Source of the DNA: an uncultured Porphyromonadaceae bacterium
GTDB lineage: Bacteria; Bacteroidota; Bacteroidia; Bacteroidales; Muribaculaceae
NCBI GenBank assembly: GCA_937989585.1
Contig: CALKRW010000042.1
Location: forward strand, 1-64,000
Reading direction: 5' to 3'
DNA: 64,000 nucleotides
The notes beneath the pieces are model-generated. The model was not told the origin of the DNA. It saw only the letters and a list, made by a program, of their open reading frames with translations, and searched no databases. Within the stretch, counting starts at the first letter, position 1. Each line of letters begins with the position of its first letter. Shown one piece after another: positions 43,749 through 52,459 of this stretch. A program made the translations under genes and the position numbers.

Positions 43749-45887
43749 TTATTCAGCGGTCTGGTTGAGAATCTCGAGCATCTTGATGGCCGATGCGGGG
43801 ATACGTGTGCCGGGGCCGAAGATGGCGCAGACGCCGGCCTTGTAGAGGAAGTCGTAGTCCTGGGCGGGGATTACACCGCCGGCGGTTACGAGGATATCCT
43901 CACGGCCAAGTTTGCGGAGTTCTTCGATAACCTGCGGGATGAGGGTCTTGTGACCGGCGGCAAGCGAGGAGACGCCGAGAATGTGGACGTCGTTCTCCAC
44001 AGCCTGGCGGGCAGCCTCGGCAGGTGTCTGGAAGAGGGGACCCATGTCGACGTCGAAACCGCAGTCAGCGTAGCCGGTGGCTACAACCTTGGCGCCGCGG
44101 TCGTGGCCGTCCTGGCCCATCTTGGCAATCATGATACGGGGCTGACGGCCTTCGCGCTTGGCGAAGTCCTCGCACATCTGCTGTGCGCGCTTGAAGTCGG
44201 GATCTTCTTTGGTTTCGTTTGAGTACACGCCTGAAATTGTTCTGATTACTGCTTTGTAACGGCCTACGACTTCTTCGCAGGCATCTGAGATTTCGCCGAG
44301 GGTGGCGCGCAGACCGGCTGCCTTTACTGCGAGGTCGAGCAGGTTGCCGTCCTTGTTGCGTACACATTCGGTGATGGCCTTGAGCGCTTCCTGCACCTTG
44401 GCTTCGTCGCGGTTGGCCTTGAGGTCCTCGAGGCGGGCTATCTGTTCGTTGCGGACCTCGGTGTTGTCGATTTCAAGGATATCGATGGGATCCTCGTGGT
44501 CAAGACGGTATTTGTTGATGCCGACGATGGTCTGACGGCCTGAGTCGATGCGGGCCTGGGTACGTGCGGCGGCCTCTTCGATACGCATCTTGGGAAGTCC
44601 GCTCTCGATGGCCTTAGCCATACCGCCGAGTTTCTCGATTTCCTGGATGTGCTGCCATGCGCGGTGGGCGATCTCGTTGGTCAGGGCCTCGACGTAGTAT
44701 GAGCCGCCCCACGGGTCGACCTGCTTGGTGACCATGGTCTCTTCCTGGATGTAGATCTGGGTGTTGCGGGCGATACGTGCCGAGAAGTCGGTGGGCAGTG
44801 CGATGGCCTCGTCAAGAGCGTTGGTGTGCAGGGACTGGGTGTGGCCCAGGGCGGCGCCCATAGCCTCGATACATGTGCGGCCTACGTTGTTGAAGGGGTC
44901 CTGCTCGGTGAGCGACCAGCCGGATGTCTGCGAGTGGGTGCGCAGAGCCAGCGATTTCGGGTTCTTGGGGTTGAACTGCTTGACAATCTTGGCCCAGAGC
45001 ATACGTGCTGCACGCATCTTGGCAACCTCCATGAAGTAGTTCATGCCGATGGCCCAGAAGAATGACAGACGGGGAGCGAAGGCATCGATGTCCATGCCTG
45101 CGTTTACACCGGCACGAAGATACTCGAGACCGTCGGCCAGGGTGTAGGCGAGTTCGATGTCGCAGGTTGCGCCGGCCTCCTGCATGTGGTAGCCCGAGAT
45201 CGAGATGGAGTTGAACTTGGGCATGTTCTGCGAGGTGTACTCGAAGATGTCGGCGATGATTCGCATCGAGAATTCAGGCGGATAGATATAGGTGTTGCGC
45301 ACCATGAATTCCTTGAGGATGTCGTTCTGGATTGTACCGGCCATTTCCTCGAGTTTCGCACCCTGCTCGAGACCTGCGTTGATGTAGAAGGCGAGTACGG
45401 GGAGTACGGCGCCGTTCATGGTCATCGATACTGACATTTTGTTCAGGGGAATACCGTCGAAGAGAACCTTCATGTCCTCGATTGAGCAGATGGACACACC
45501 TGCCTTGCCGACGTCGCCGACAACGCGGGGATGGTTGGCGTCATAGCCGCGGTGTGTGGCAAGGTCGAAGGCTACGGAGAGACCCTTCTGACCGGCGGCA
45601 AGGTTGCGGCGGTAGAATGCGTTTGACTCGGCAGCGGTCGAGAAGCCTGCGTACTGGCGGATGGTCCAGGGACGCAGGGGATACATGGCGCTGTACGGGC
45701 CGCGAAGGAAAGGAGGAATACCCGAAACGTAGTTCAGGTGCTCGAGACCTTCCAGGTCGGCTTTGGTGTATATGGGCTTGACGGGAATCAACTCGGGGGT
45801 AAGCCAGGTCTCGCCAGCGGCGGGAGCGGCAGCGGGGGCCGAGAAACCGTCTTTGGTAATATCGATGTTTTTGAAATCAGGTTTCAT
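43749..45887 (-). CDS. mutB: Methylmalonyl-CoA mutase, large (catalytic) subunit
   Basis: Interconverts succinyl-CoA and (R)-methylmalonyl-CoA with adenosylcobalamin, the carbon-skeleton step from succinate to propionate. The 712-residue chain has the (beta/alpha)8 barrel (YSAMYPLRPWTIRQYAGFS near the start) and a C-terminal cobalamin domain. The domain has DGHDRG (Asp593-Gly594-His595), His595 being the lower cobalt ligand. It is translated 39 bp after mutA. No meaB or epimerase gene is visible in the window. Confidence 0.97.
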   Translation of the reverse strand: MKPDFKNIDITKDGFSAPAAAPAAGETWLTPELIPVKPIYTKADLEGLEHLNYVSGIPPFLRGPYSAMYPLRPWTIRQYAGFSTAAESNAFYRRNLAAGQKGLSVAFDLATHRGYDANHPRVVGDVGKAGVSICSIEDMKVLFDGIPLNKMSVSMTMNGAVLPVLAFYINAGLEQGAKLEEMAGTIQNDILKEFMVRNTYIYPPEFSMRIIADIFEYTSQNMPKFNSISISGYHMQEAGATCDIELAYTLADGLEYLRAGVNAGMDIDAFAPRLSFFWAIGMNYFMEVAKMRAARMLWAKIVKQFNPKNPKSLALRTHSQTSGWSLTEQDPFNNVGRTCIEAMGAALGHTQSLHTNALDEAIALPTDFSARIARNTQIYIQEETMVTKQVDPWGGSYYVEALTNEIAHRAWQHIQEIEKLGGMAKAIESGLPKMRIEEAAARTQARIDSGRQTIVGINKYRLDHEDPIDILEIDNTEVRNEQIARLEDLKANRDEAKVQEALKAITECVRNKDGNLLDLAVKAAGLRATLGEISDACEEVVGRYKAVIRTISGVYSNETKEDPDFKRAQQMCEDFAKREGRQPRIMIAKMGQDGHDRGAKVVATGYADCGFDVDMGPLFQTPAEAARQAVENDVHILGVSSLAAGHKTLIPQVIEELRKLGREDILVTAGGVIPAQDYDFLYKAGVCAIFGPGTRIPASAIKMLEILNQTAE

Positions 45888-45926
45888 ATTTCTGTTCGTA
45901 TTGTTTTTGTGGGACGGTTTGCTGGT

Positions 45927-47771
45927 TTATTTGAGAAGTCGTTTGTTGAAGTCGCGTAGGGTGTCGAGCACGTTAACGCGTACGTGTACGTAGTCGTTGA
46001 TTCCCTGGGCCTTGAGTTCGTCCATGCAGGCGGGAGCGCCGGCTACAACGAATTCGGCACGGCCGTTGAGGTATTTGAATGCCTCGGGAGCGAGTGTGGC
46101 GTATTCGTCATCCGACGAGCAGAGGACAACGATGTCTGCCTTCTTCTCGAGTGCGGCGTCGATGCCTTCCTCAACAGTGTCGAAGCCGAGGTTGTCGATA
46201 ATCTCATAACCGGCGCAACCGAAGAAGTTGGTCGAGAACTGGGCGCGTGCGAGACGCATGGCCAGGTTGCCGATGGTCAGCATGAACACGCGGGGACGGT
46301 TCGAGGCGGCCTCGGTGGCGAGACGCAGTTCCTCGAAGTCGGTGGCGGCGCGGCGCATCGACAGGGCCTCGACCTCGGATTCGTGCTTGCAGCCGCAGTT
46401 GCAGCATTCTTTCTTCTCGATCTTGTCTGCTGCCATCTCGTTGATGTTGGGATACTGGTTGGTGCCGAGCAGAATCTCTTTGCGGCGGGCAACGTCGGTG
46501 TGGCGCTTCTCGCATGATTCGTTGACGGCCTTCTGAACTTCGCCTTCCTCGACGAGTTTGAAGAAACCTCCCTTGGCATCGATGTCAAGGAAAGTCTTCC
46601 ATGCCTCGGTTGCAAGGGCTACGGTCAGGACCTCAACGTAGTACGAACCGCCTGCGGGGTCGACTACCTTGTCCAGGTGAGCCTCCTCTTTCAGGAGGAA
46701 CTGCTGGTTGCGGGCGATACGCTCCGAGAATTCGTCGGGTGTCTTGTAAGGTGTATCGAAAGGCACGACTGTAACGGAGTCGACTCCGGCAAGTGCTGCC
46801 GACATCGATTCTGTCTGGCTGCGGAGCAGGTTCACGTGTGCGTCGTAGATTGTCTGGTTGTAACGAGATGTGGCGGCGTGGCATACCATCTTGCATGAGT
46901 CTTCGCTGGCGGGCTTGTATTCCTTGACTACCTGTGCCCAGAGCATGCGGGCGGCGCGGAATTTTGCGATTTCCATGAAGAAGTTTGACGATGTGCCCAT
47001 GTTGAACTTGACGCGCATGGCAACTTCGTCGGCGCTTAGTCCTGCGTCTGTGAGGGCGGTCATCCATGCCGAGCCCCATGAGATGGCGCAGCCGAGTTCC
47101 TGATAGATATATGCGCCGGCGTCGCAGAGCATTACCGAGTCAACAGCCAGACAGCGGCAGTTGGGAACCTCTGCCAGGACCTCGATGAGGGCCTTGGCGT
47201 TGGCAACCATTTCGGGGTTGGGCTTCGCTCCGTGACGGAGTGCGGGTTTAAGGGGATCGTAGTTCAGTGATCCGTGGAATGTCTTGCACAGATTGCGCTC
47301 CTTGAGGTAGGCCACGAGTACCTTGCCTAATTCAAGGGCTTTGCCGGGACAGCAGTTGAGGTTGATCTCAACTTTTTCCAGGTCGATGCCGTCAAGAAGT
47401 GTGGCAACAGTTTCCGCTGTGGCTTCCTTTACTTTGAAACCGAGAGATGTCACGCCTTTTGTGAGTACGTCCTTGGCCTTGGCGTTGGCTTCGGATGCGT
47501 CCTCGGCGATGATGTCCTGACGGGTCAGCCAGTCGTTGTTCTCGCGTGTGCCGCGTACATAGGGGAACTGGCCGGGCAGCGAGTCGGTGGTTTTCAGTGA
47601 GGCTGTGTCCTCGGCACGGTACATGGGCTGGACGTTGAAGCCTTCGTTGGTTCTCCAAACCAATTTTTTGTTGAAGTCAGCACCTTTAAGGTCGGCTTCT
47701 ACTTTGGCGCGCCACTCATCGTAACTTACGCCGGGAAATTGGTCGAACAGTTTTTCTTTGTTTTCTGCCAT
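45927..47771 (-). CDS. mutA: Methylmalonyl-CoA mutase, small subunit
   Basis: The 614-residue partner chain of MutB, homologous to it but without the DxHxxG cobalamin motif. The barrel part is recognisable (FPYVRGTRENNDWLTRQDI) and a degenerate cobalamin-like domain follows (VFMLTIGNLAMRLARAQFS, FGCAGYEIIDNLGFDT). A Cys-rich insert (KKECCNCGCKHE, about 455-466) is unusual and could bind metal. It is the first gene of the two-gene unit. Confidence 0.95.
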   Translation of the reverse strand: MAENKEKLFDQFPGVSYDEWRAKVEADLKGADFNKKLVWRTNEGFNVQPMYRAEDTASLKTTDSLPGQFPYVRGTRENNDWLTRQDIIAEDASEANAKAKDVLTKGVTSLGFKVKEATAETVATLLDGIDLEKVEINLNCCPGKALELGKVLVAYLKERNLCKTFHGSLNYDPLKPALRHGAKPNPEMVANAKALIEVLAEVPNCRCLAVDSVMLCDAGAYIYQELGCAISWGSAWMTALTDAGLSADEVAMRVKFNMGTSSNFFMEIAKFRAARMLWAQVVKEYKPASEDSCKMVCHAATSRYNQTIYDAHVNLLRSQTESMSAALAGVDSVTVVPFDTPYKTPDEFSERIARNQQFLLKEEAHLDKVVDPAGGSYYVEVLTVALATEAWKTFLDIDAKGGFFKLVEEGEVQKAVNESCEKRHTDVARRKEILLGTNQYPNINEMAADKIEKKECCNCGCKHESEVEALSMRRAATDFEELRLATEAASNRPRVFMLTIGNLAMRLARAQFSTNFFGCAGYEIIDNLGFDTVEEGIDAALEKKADIVVLCSSDDEYATLAPEAFKYLNGRAEFVVAGAPACMDELKAQGINDYVHVRVNVLDTLRDFNKRLLK

Positions 47772-47911
47772 AACTGAACGTTATAAATGATTGTATTGGG
47801 ATTTTTTAATTTGTCTTGCAGACGGATTTTTGGATTGATTCAAGATTGGCCCGAGGTGGTCTGACGCCGTGCCGCGGGGTGTTTTCTGGCTTTATGTTCC
47901 TTTTCGAGTGG
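47772..47911 (-). other. mutA leader, ~135 nt, no riboswitch recognised
   Basis: The predicted transcript starts near 47905. The leader holds a GC-rich palindromic stretch around 47855-47880 (GGTGGTCTGACGCC...CCGCGGGG) but none of the conserved cobalamin-riboswitch boxes. The remainder of the gap to 48109 is promoter sequence for both sides. Confidence 0.4.
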
Positions 47912-47942
47912 CAAATTTACAAATTAAACTCCAATTCGCAAA
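47912..47942 (-). promoter_or_regulatory. Promoter of mutA-mutB
   Basis: On the minus strand TAAATTTG (47912-47919) and TTTG (47939-47942) are 19 bp apart. Confidence 0.65.
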
Positions 47943-48076
47943 GGTTATACCTTGTAAATATAATGCCGTTTACACTCTGTAATTAAAATTTATATGGATT
48001 GAGGTTCGGGGCACACTAAAAATTATTTTTTTCTGAAATGCTTAAAATATATTGTGATATGATTCCGGGAATCTGC

Positions 48077-48084
48077 TAACTTTG
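48077..48084 (+). promoter_or_regulatory. -7 box of the IMPACT-family gene
   Basis: TAACTTTG lies 25 bp before the ATG at 48110. ATTG at 48051-48054 is a weak -33 box, 22 bp upstream. Confidence 0.6.
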
Positions 48085-48109
48085 TAGCCGTGAAAAGACA
48101 TTTAGTTTT

Positions 48110-48703
48110 ATGGCTGATACCTTCTACACAATATCCGCCCCATCCGAATCGGTGACTCGCGAGAAGATGAGCCGCTTTCTGGCGTTTGCTTTCCCGGTGT
48201 CGACTGTCGACGAGGCCAAGGAGCGCATTATCGCGATAGCCAACAAGTTCCACGATGCCCGCCACGTCTGCTGGGCCTATATGCTCGGAAGTGCCAGGGA
48301 TGTCTCTGCCTCGAATGATAACGGCGAGCCCTCGGGAACTGCAGGTAAACCCATTCTAGGGCAAATCAACTCGCTTGGACTGACCGATGTCGTTGTAATC
48401 GTGGTGCGTTACTTCGGCGGAATCAAACTCGGGACTTCCGGCCTTATTGCCGCCTACCGTGAGGCTGCGAGGTCGTGTCTTGAAGCTGCCGAGATTGTCG
48501 AGAAACATGACATGGTCACTCTTGATTTTACATTCCCCTACATGTCCATGAATTCGGTGATGAAAATCGTTAAGTCCCCTGGGGTCAGGGTGCTTAGTCA
48601 GGATTTCGACAATTCCTGTTCCATGGCTGTGGAATTCCGGGCCGACGAAGAGCCCCGTATCCGAGGAATGCTTGATGGCATTGACGGACTTACCTTCGCT
48701 TAA
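48110..48703 (+). CDS. IMPACT/YigZ family protein
   Basis: A 197-residue member of the YigZ/IMPACT family. The N-terminal UPF0029 domain has the signature SNDNGEPSGTAGKPILGQI and VVIVVRYFGGIKLGTSGLIAAY. A small C-terminal DUF1949 domain (about 135-197) is present. The family is thought to act on translation or protein quality control; its activity in bacteria is not settled. The next gene starts within 25 bp, so the two may share a message. Confidence 0.93.
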   Translation: MADTFYTISAPSESVTREKMSRFLAFAFPVSTVDEAKERIIAIANKFHDARHVCWAYMLGSARDVSASNDNGEPSGTAGKPILGQINSLGLTDVVVIVVRYFGGIKLGTSGLIAAYREAARSCLEAAEIVEKHDMVTLDFTFPYMSMNSVMKIVKSPGVRVLSQDFDNSCSMAVEFRADEEPRIRGMLDGIDGLTFA

Positions 48704-48777
48704 CTTTTTTTATAATAAATGTGGATTATGTCTGGAACAAAGAAACATAAATATATCTCGGCGTTATTCGTTTTTTT

Positions 48778-49497
48778 GTGTCTGCTTCCGTTTTTTCGGG
48801 GGCTGTTTATGGCGAGACACTCAGGCTTCTGACCTATAATGTGCACAACGGTGTCGGTATGGACCGTAAACGTGACCATAAGCGTATCGCAGATGTCATA
48901 AACAGTCAGAAGCCTGATTTTGTAGCCATTCAGGAAGTTGACAGTGCTACTGCCCGAAGCGGAGGCCGTTTTGTACTGGGCGAAATCGCCGACTTGACGT
49001 CAATGTATCCTGTTTTTGCCCCGGCTATAAATTATGACGGAGGACTATATGGCATAGGATTGTTGACTCGTGCTAAACCCGATAGGATTACGCGTATCGG
49101 ACTTCCCGGCCGTGAGGAGTCCCGCGCTTTGCTGATAGCCGACTTCGGTGATTATGCGGTGGCTTGCACCCATCTTTCACTTACTCCGGAAGATGCTCTG
49201 GCCTCGATTGACGTCATTTTAAGCGAGGTCGCTCTACGTTTTCCTAAGCCCTTTATACTTATGGGGGATTTCAATTCGCTCCCCAAATCTGCGGTGATAG
49301 ATTCCCTTAAGCGCGATTTTCAGATAGTCAGCGACCCCGGGATTCTTACATTCCCGGCTGACTCAGCAGACAGGTGTCTCGATTATATTATGGTTTCATC
49401 ACCGGACACGGTAGAAGTTAAATCAAACGCCGTAATAGACGAACGTGTCGCGTCTGACCATCGTCCGGTGATGGCAGACATAGTCGTCACTCGATGA
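48778..49497 (+). CDS. Endonuclease/exonuclease/phosphatase family protein, signal peptide out of frame
   Basis: A 239-residue domain of the DNase I-like EEP superfamily: LRLLTYNVHNG (first catalytic strand), DFVAIQEVD (metal Glu), LMGDFNSLPKS and the SDHRPV end, all intact. As written it starts at a GTG (48778) within a T7-GTG run. Another ATG at 48728 opens MSGTKKHKYISALFVFL, a signal-peptide start, in a different frame. Adding one T to the run at 48771-48777 would fuse them into one exported protein (h-region ALFVFFVSASVF, cleavage near AVYG-ET). So this is a one-base frameshift, a phase-variable tract or a sequencing error. Substrate unknown. Confidence 0.78.
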   Translation: MSASVFSGAVYGETLRLLTYNVHNGVGMDRKRDHKRIADVINSQKPDFVAIQEVDSATARSGGRFVLGEIADLTSMYPVFAPAINYDGGLYGIGLLTRAKPDRITRIGLPGREESRALLIADFGDYAVACTHLSLTPEDALASIDVILSEVALRFPKPFILMGDFNSLPKSAVIDSLKRDFQIVSDPGILTFPADSADRCLDYIMVSSPDTVEVKSNAVIDERVASDHRPVMADIVVTR

Positions 49498-49505
49498 TGA
49501 CAGAC

Positions 49506-50609
49506 TCAGACGGGAATCACAAGTAGTGGAATGTCGGCTTCGACAAGAATCTTATGGGCCAGACCGGGATTGAAAAGTCGTGAGAATGCGTTCTTTTTCT
49601 TATTCGGTATCACTATAAGGTCGACCGGAGCATTTTTCTCCGAAACAGCGCCCTTGTCGAAGTCGGGGAGTACGGACGAGGCGTGGAAAGTGAATGACGG
49701 GAAATGTTTCCTGCAGTATGCCACGATGTTCTCCATTGATTCGCGGTTCGAACGTTCGAAAGGCCGGCGACGTTGCGGCGCGTGTACTATCGTGACATCG
49801 GCCTGCGTTCCCGAGAAGACACGTGCCATTGTGTCAATCGCAAGAAGGTCCTGTTGTTCGAGATTCGTGAAAACCACGATGTTGTGTATTTTTGTGTCTT
49901 TGCTTATCTGCGATGACTCCGGTATCGTCAGGACCGAGAAAGCGCACTTGTCCATGACCTCGGCGGTCACGGAGCCGATAAGTTCTGCCTGTTTGCGCGA
50001 TGAGTCGCGGGTTCCCATAACCACAAGATACGGGGGGTTGATTTTCCCGTATTCCACTATGGCATCCTCGGGAACTCCTTCGACAACCTTGGTCGAGAAT
50101 TTCACTGGCGGAAGTTTGCCGTACTTTATCATGTCCTTGAGGCGAGCCGCGAACGACTGCATTGACTTCCGGGCATTTTCCGCGATGAGTTTGCGGGCCT
50201 CGGTGTCGGCTATCTCATAGGTGAGGGAGTCGGATAACTGCATGTTTCCGGCGACGTATGGGTCAATGTATGAGTTGAGCAGACGTATGTTCGCTCCGTG
50301 TTCGGCTGCAAGATGGAATGCCACGCAGACGGCGTTGAACGACCTGTCGGAAAAATCTGTCGGGACTATTATAGAGTGCGACTCTTCCTGTTGCGATGCT
50401 TCGGACGAACAGAACACCTCGGTATTCTCGATTATGCGTAGTGCCAGAGGCAGGTCATGCTCGTGGATTCGTACACGCACGCCTGAGGAGACCGCGGGGG
50501 TTTCAAGATTGACGTTCTGAAGCAGAACGGGGATGCCTTCGTTTTCAAGTAAGGTTTTGAGGGCGAGGGCTCGGTCGTATGTATGGATGGCTACGGTTAT
50601 CAGGCGCAC
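49506..50609 (-). CDS. Universal stress protein with N-terminal DUF2007-like domain
   Basis: A protein of about 367 residues from the GTG at 50609 (VRLITVAIHTYDRALALK). The ATG at 50693 would add 28 residues lying in the hairpin region and is less likely. Residues ~1-65 resemble the DUF2007 signalling domain (LLENEGIPVLLQNVN, HDLPLALRII). Two universal-stress-protein folds follow. The first starts SIIVPTDFSDRSFNAV and contains VVMGTRDSSRKQAELIGSVTA. The second begins KIHNIVVFTNLEQQDLLAID and ends LAHKILVEADIPLLVIPV. Role in stress signalling is family-level knowledge; the target is unknown. Confidence 0.83.
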   Translation of the reverse strand: MRLITVAIHTYDRALALKTLLENEGIPVLLQNVNLETPAVSSGVRVRIHEHDLPLALRIIENTEVFCSSEASQQEESHSIIVPTDFSDRSFNAVCVAFHLAAEHGANIRLLNSYIDPYVAGNMQLSDSLTYEIADTEARKLIAENARKSMQSFAARLKDMIKYGKLPPVKFSTKVVEGVPEDAIVEYGKINPPYLVVMGTRDSSRKQAELIGSVTAEVMDKCAFSVLTIPESSQISKDTKIHNIVVFTNLEQQDLLAIDTMARVFSGTQADVTIVHAPQRRRPFERSNRESMENIVAYCRKHFPSFTFHASSVLPDFDKGAVSEKNAPVDLIVIPNKKKNAFSRLFNPGLAHKILVEADIPLLVIPV

Positions 50610-50691
50610 GGTTGAATGTTTTAAGTGTGTAATTATATAAGTGGTGTTTCCCGTCTGGAATGAAATAGGGATGTGGCTTTGATACACGAAC

Positions 50692-50729
50692 ACACTGAAC
50701 CGTCACAATGTTTATTGGCGGTTCAGTGT
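50692..50729. repeat. 11-bp perfect inverted repeat (hairpin)
   Basis: ACACTGAACCG (50692-50702) pairs with CGGTTCAGTGT (50719-50729) across 16 nt. It lies 60 bases beyond the stop of the DNA-binding gene on the minus strand. The clear T-run (CTTGTTTTTT) follows only on the plus strand, so it is a stem of uncertain use, perhaps a weak terminator. Confidence 0.6.
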
Positions 50730-50790
50730 AATCGCTTGTTTTTTGACCTTGGCCCTTGTTGAAGGGCTTTGCTGTTTTCCCTTTGGAAGA

Positions 50791-51057
50791 TTAGTCCTGT
50801 TTGCCGGCTTCCTGCTCCTGGAGGATTTCGACAGCCATGTCGTAGATTGTAGAATCGTCAAGGACTACGATACCGCCGTTAGGGCCCGGTTCGATGTGAA
50901 CACCTATGTTTTTGCCGCTGTCATAGTTTGAGCCGCCGAAGTAGTTGCGGACAGTCTGGACGGTGATGTTGAGTTTGTCGGCAATTTTGTGCATCGAACC
51001 ATCGGGGAGGCTGTCTTTCAGGCGGCGCAGGTCGTTGAAGGTGATAGTCTTAGTCAT
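50791..51057 (-). CDS. Small helix-turn-helix DNA-binding protein
   Basis: An 88-residue protein from a family found across Bacteroidales. The helix-turn-helix is visible as FNDLRRLKDSLPDGSMHKIADKL plus NITVQTVRNYFGG. The C-terminal part is a short strand-helix unit (GVHIEPGPNGGIVVLD, DMAVEILQEQE). It probably regulates nearby or distant genes; the operator is not known. It stands alone, with ~220 bp of AT-rich sequence upstream (51058-51276) that shows no gene. Confidence 0.85.
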   Translation of the reverse strand: MTKTITFNDLRRLKDSLPDGSMHKIADKLNITVQTVRNYFGGSNYDSGKNIGVHIEPGPNGGIVVLDDSTIYDMAVEILQEQEAGKQD

Positions 51058-51276
51058 GATTATAGTTGTTTAGCAGGTTAGTAATTCTTGATGTCGCTTT
51101 TCGTGTCTGTCATGGATTTTATAGTTGACGAGTTAAAATTAGCGCTTGTTTCCCAATTGGCAAAATATTTAGCAAAAAATTTTTTATGTTTTATAACATG
51201 ATGCTGATGTTGCCGTTCAATAATCATGTCATAAATAGCGTGTTATGTCCATAGGACAGACTGTATGCCTGTTTTG

Positions 51277-52374
51277 TCAGAATCTGCGCCTTGGAGCGGG
51301 AGGTGCTGCCTTGATCTCGGGTTTCTTGTACGGTATGGGTATCAGTTGTCGAAGCATGAATTTCAGACGGTTCAGAATTGTGAAGTTGTTCTTGCCGCTG
51401 AGTATGTGACGCGATGCCAGACGGCGGTCGGGCTCAAGTTCGACGCGTATCTTCGTGCGGTTCGTATTTTCCACACGCGCTATCAGTTTGTTTATTGCCG
51501 GGTCGCGTTGCGGTATCGCCTGGTTGAGGTACTCCGAAAGGTCATCCCAGTTGAGGGTATTCTTGCGCCATTTCTCGGCTTCCTTAGTCGTGATATACTC
51601 TCTGCCGATCACATACATGATGGCGTGTGTATCGACATATCCTGTGTTTTTCGTCTTGTAAACCGGCATTTCGTCGCCCCCGCGGCCTTTCGATTCGATG
51701 TCTATTCTCATGACCGTCAGATTTTCCGGGATAAGCCGTTCTGTGGTCACACCCTCATATTGATACCGGACATTGAGGTGCCTGAAATCAAGATTGTCGT
51801 CCTCGACATACCGGCTTATTAGGGGAAATTTGCGTCGTGCCGAAATGTCTGTGAGCACATCGAAACTGAGTGTAACGTCCGCACTGTCCTTGTTCAGTAC
51901 TCGTGCGGCATTATAACGCCCCATGACGGTATCTGTGGCCGTTCCATGTCTGAGAAATCCTTTAGGCAGACTGTCCTCGCGTACAATGCCGACAAGGTCA
52001 GACCACGAGAAATGACGCACATAATTGTCGCTTACACTGTCTGTTCCGTCGTCGGCAGTGAACCGGTAATATGATTTACTTGCTATCACACGCGGATTCA
52101 GCCATCCGGTATATTTTCCCCCGATGTTGGGGACGACGAAATCCACAACTTTCTCCCGGTATAGAAACACAGTGTCGCTGAATGACGTCAGTGTTGATTC
52201 CTCGCGTACCAGTCCTAGAATGTGTAGTACTTTCTTCTGTGATGATGTGACTTTTAATTCCGGCAGATTGAACTCGCGGCAGATTGAACTCGCGCTCTCG
52301 GTTTTAGGTTTCAGCGCATAGACACAAGTAGCGCTGCAGCACAGAAGCAACGCGAAGACCGAAAAAAGTCGCAT
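51277..52374 (-). CDS. Secreted protein of unknown function next to the Bat operon
   Basis: A 365-residue protein from the ATG at 52374 (MRLFSVFALLLCCSATCVYA); the longer frame upstream lacks a signal peptide. The mature part is beta-rich at first (KVVDFVVPNIGGKYTGW, NPRVIASKSYYRF, VRHFSWSDLVGIV) and ends in a basic, proline-rich tail (PEIKAAPPAPRRRF). No domain is recognised. It follows batE by 85 bp in the same direction, so it may be the last gene of the Bat operon, but this is inferred from distance. Confidence 0.72.
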   Translation of the reverse strand: MRLFSVFALLLCCSATCVYALKPKTESASSICREFNLPELKVTSSQKKVLHILGLVREESTLTSFSDTVFLYREKVVDFVVPNIGGKYTGWLNPRVIASKSYYRFTADDGTDSVSDNYVRHFSWSDLVGIVREDSLPKGFLRHGTATDTVMGRYNAARVLNKDSADVTLSFDVLTDISARRKFPLISRYVEDDNLDFRHLNVRYQYEGVTTERLIPENLTVMRIDIESKGRGGDEMPVYKTKNTGYVDTHAIMYVIGREYITTKEAEKWRKNTLNWDDLSEYLNQAIPQRDPAINKLIARVENTNRTKIRVELEPDRRLASRHILSGKNNFTILNRLKFMLRQLIPIPYKKPEIKAAPPAPRRRF

Positions 52375-52459
52375 GGAAATAGATTTTGGGAGAGTTTGTT
52401 GTTGAGGAGAAGGGGAGTGATGATCCGGCCCCGAAGCCTTGTGGTTTCCGGGTTTAGCG

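Noticed and set aside
47772..47911. Cobalamin riboswitch ahead of mutA
   Set aside because: The leader lacks the conserved B12-box and core pairings; only a GC-rich stretch is present.
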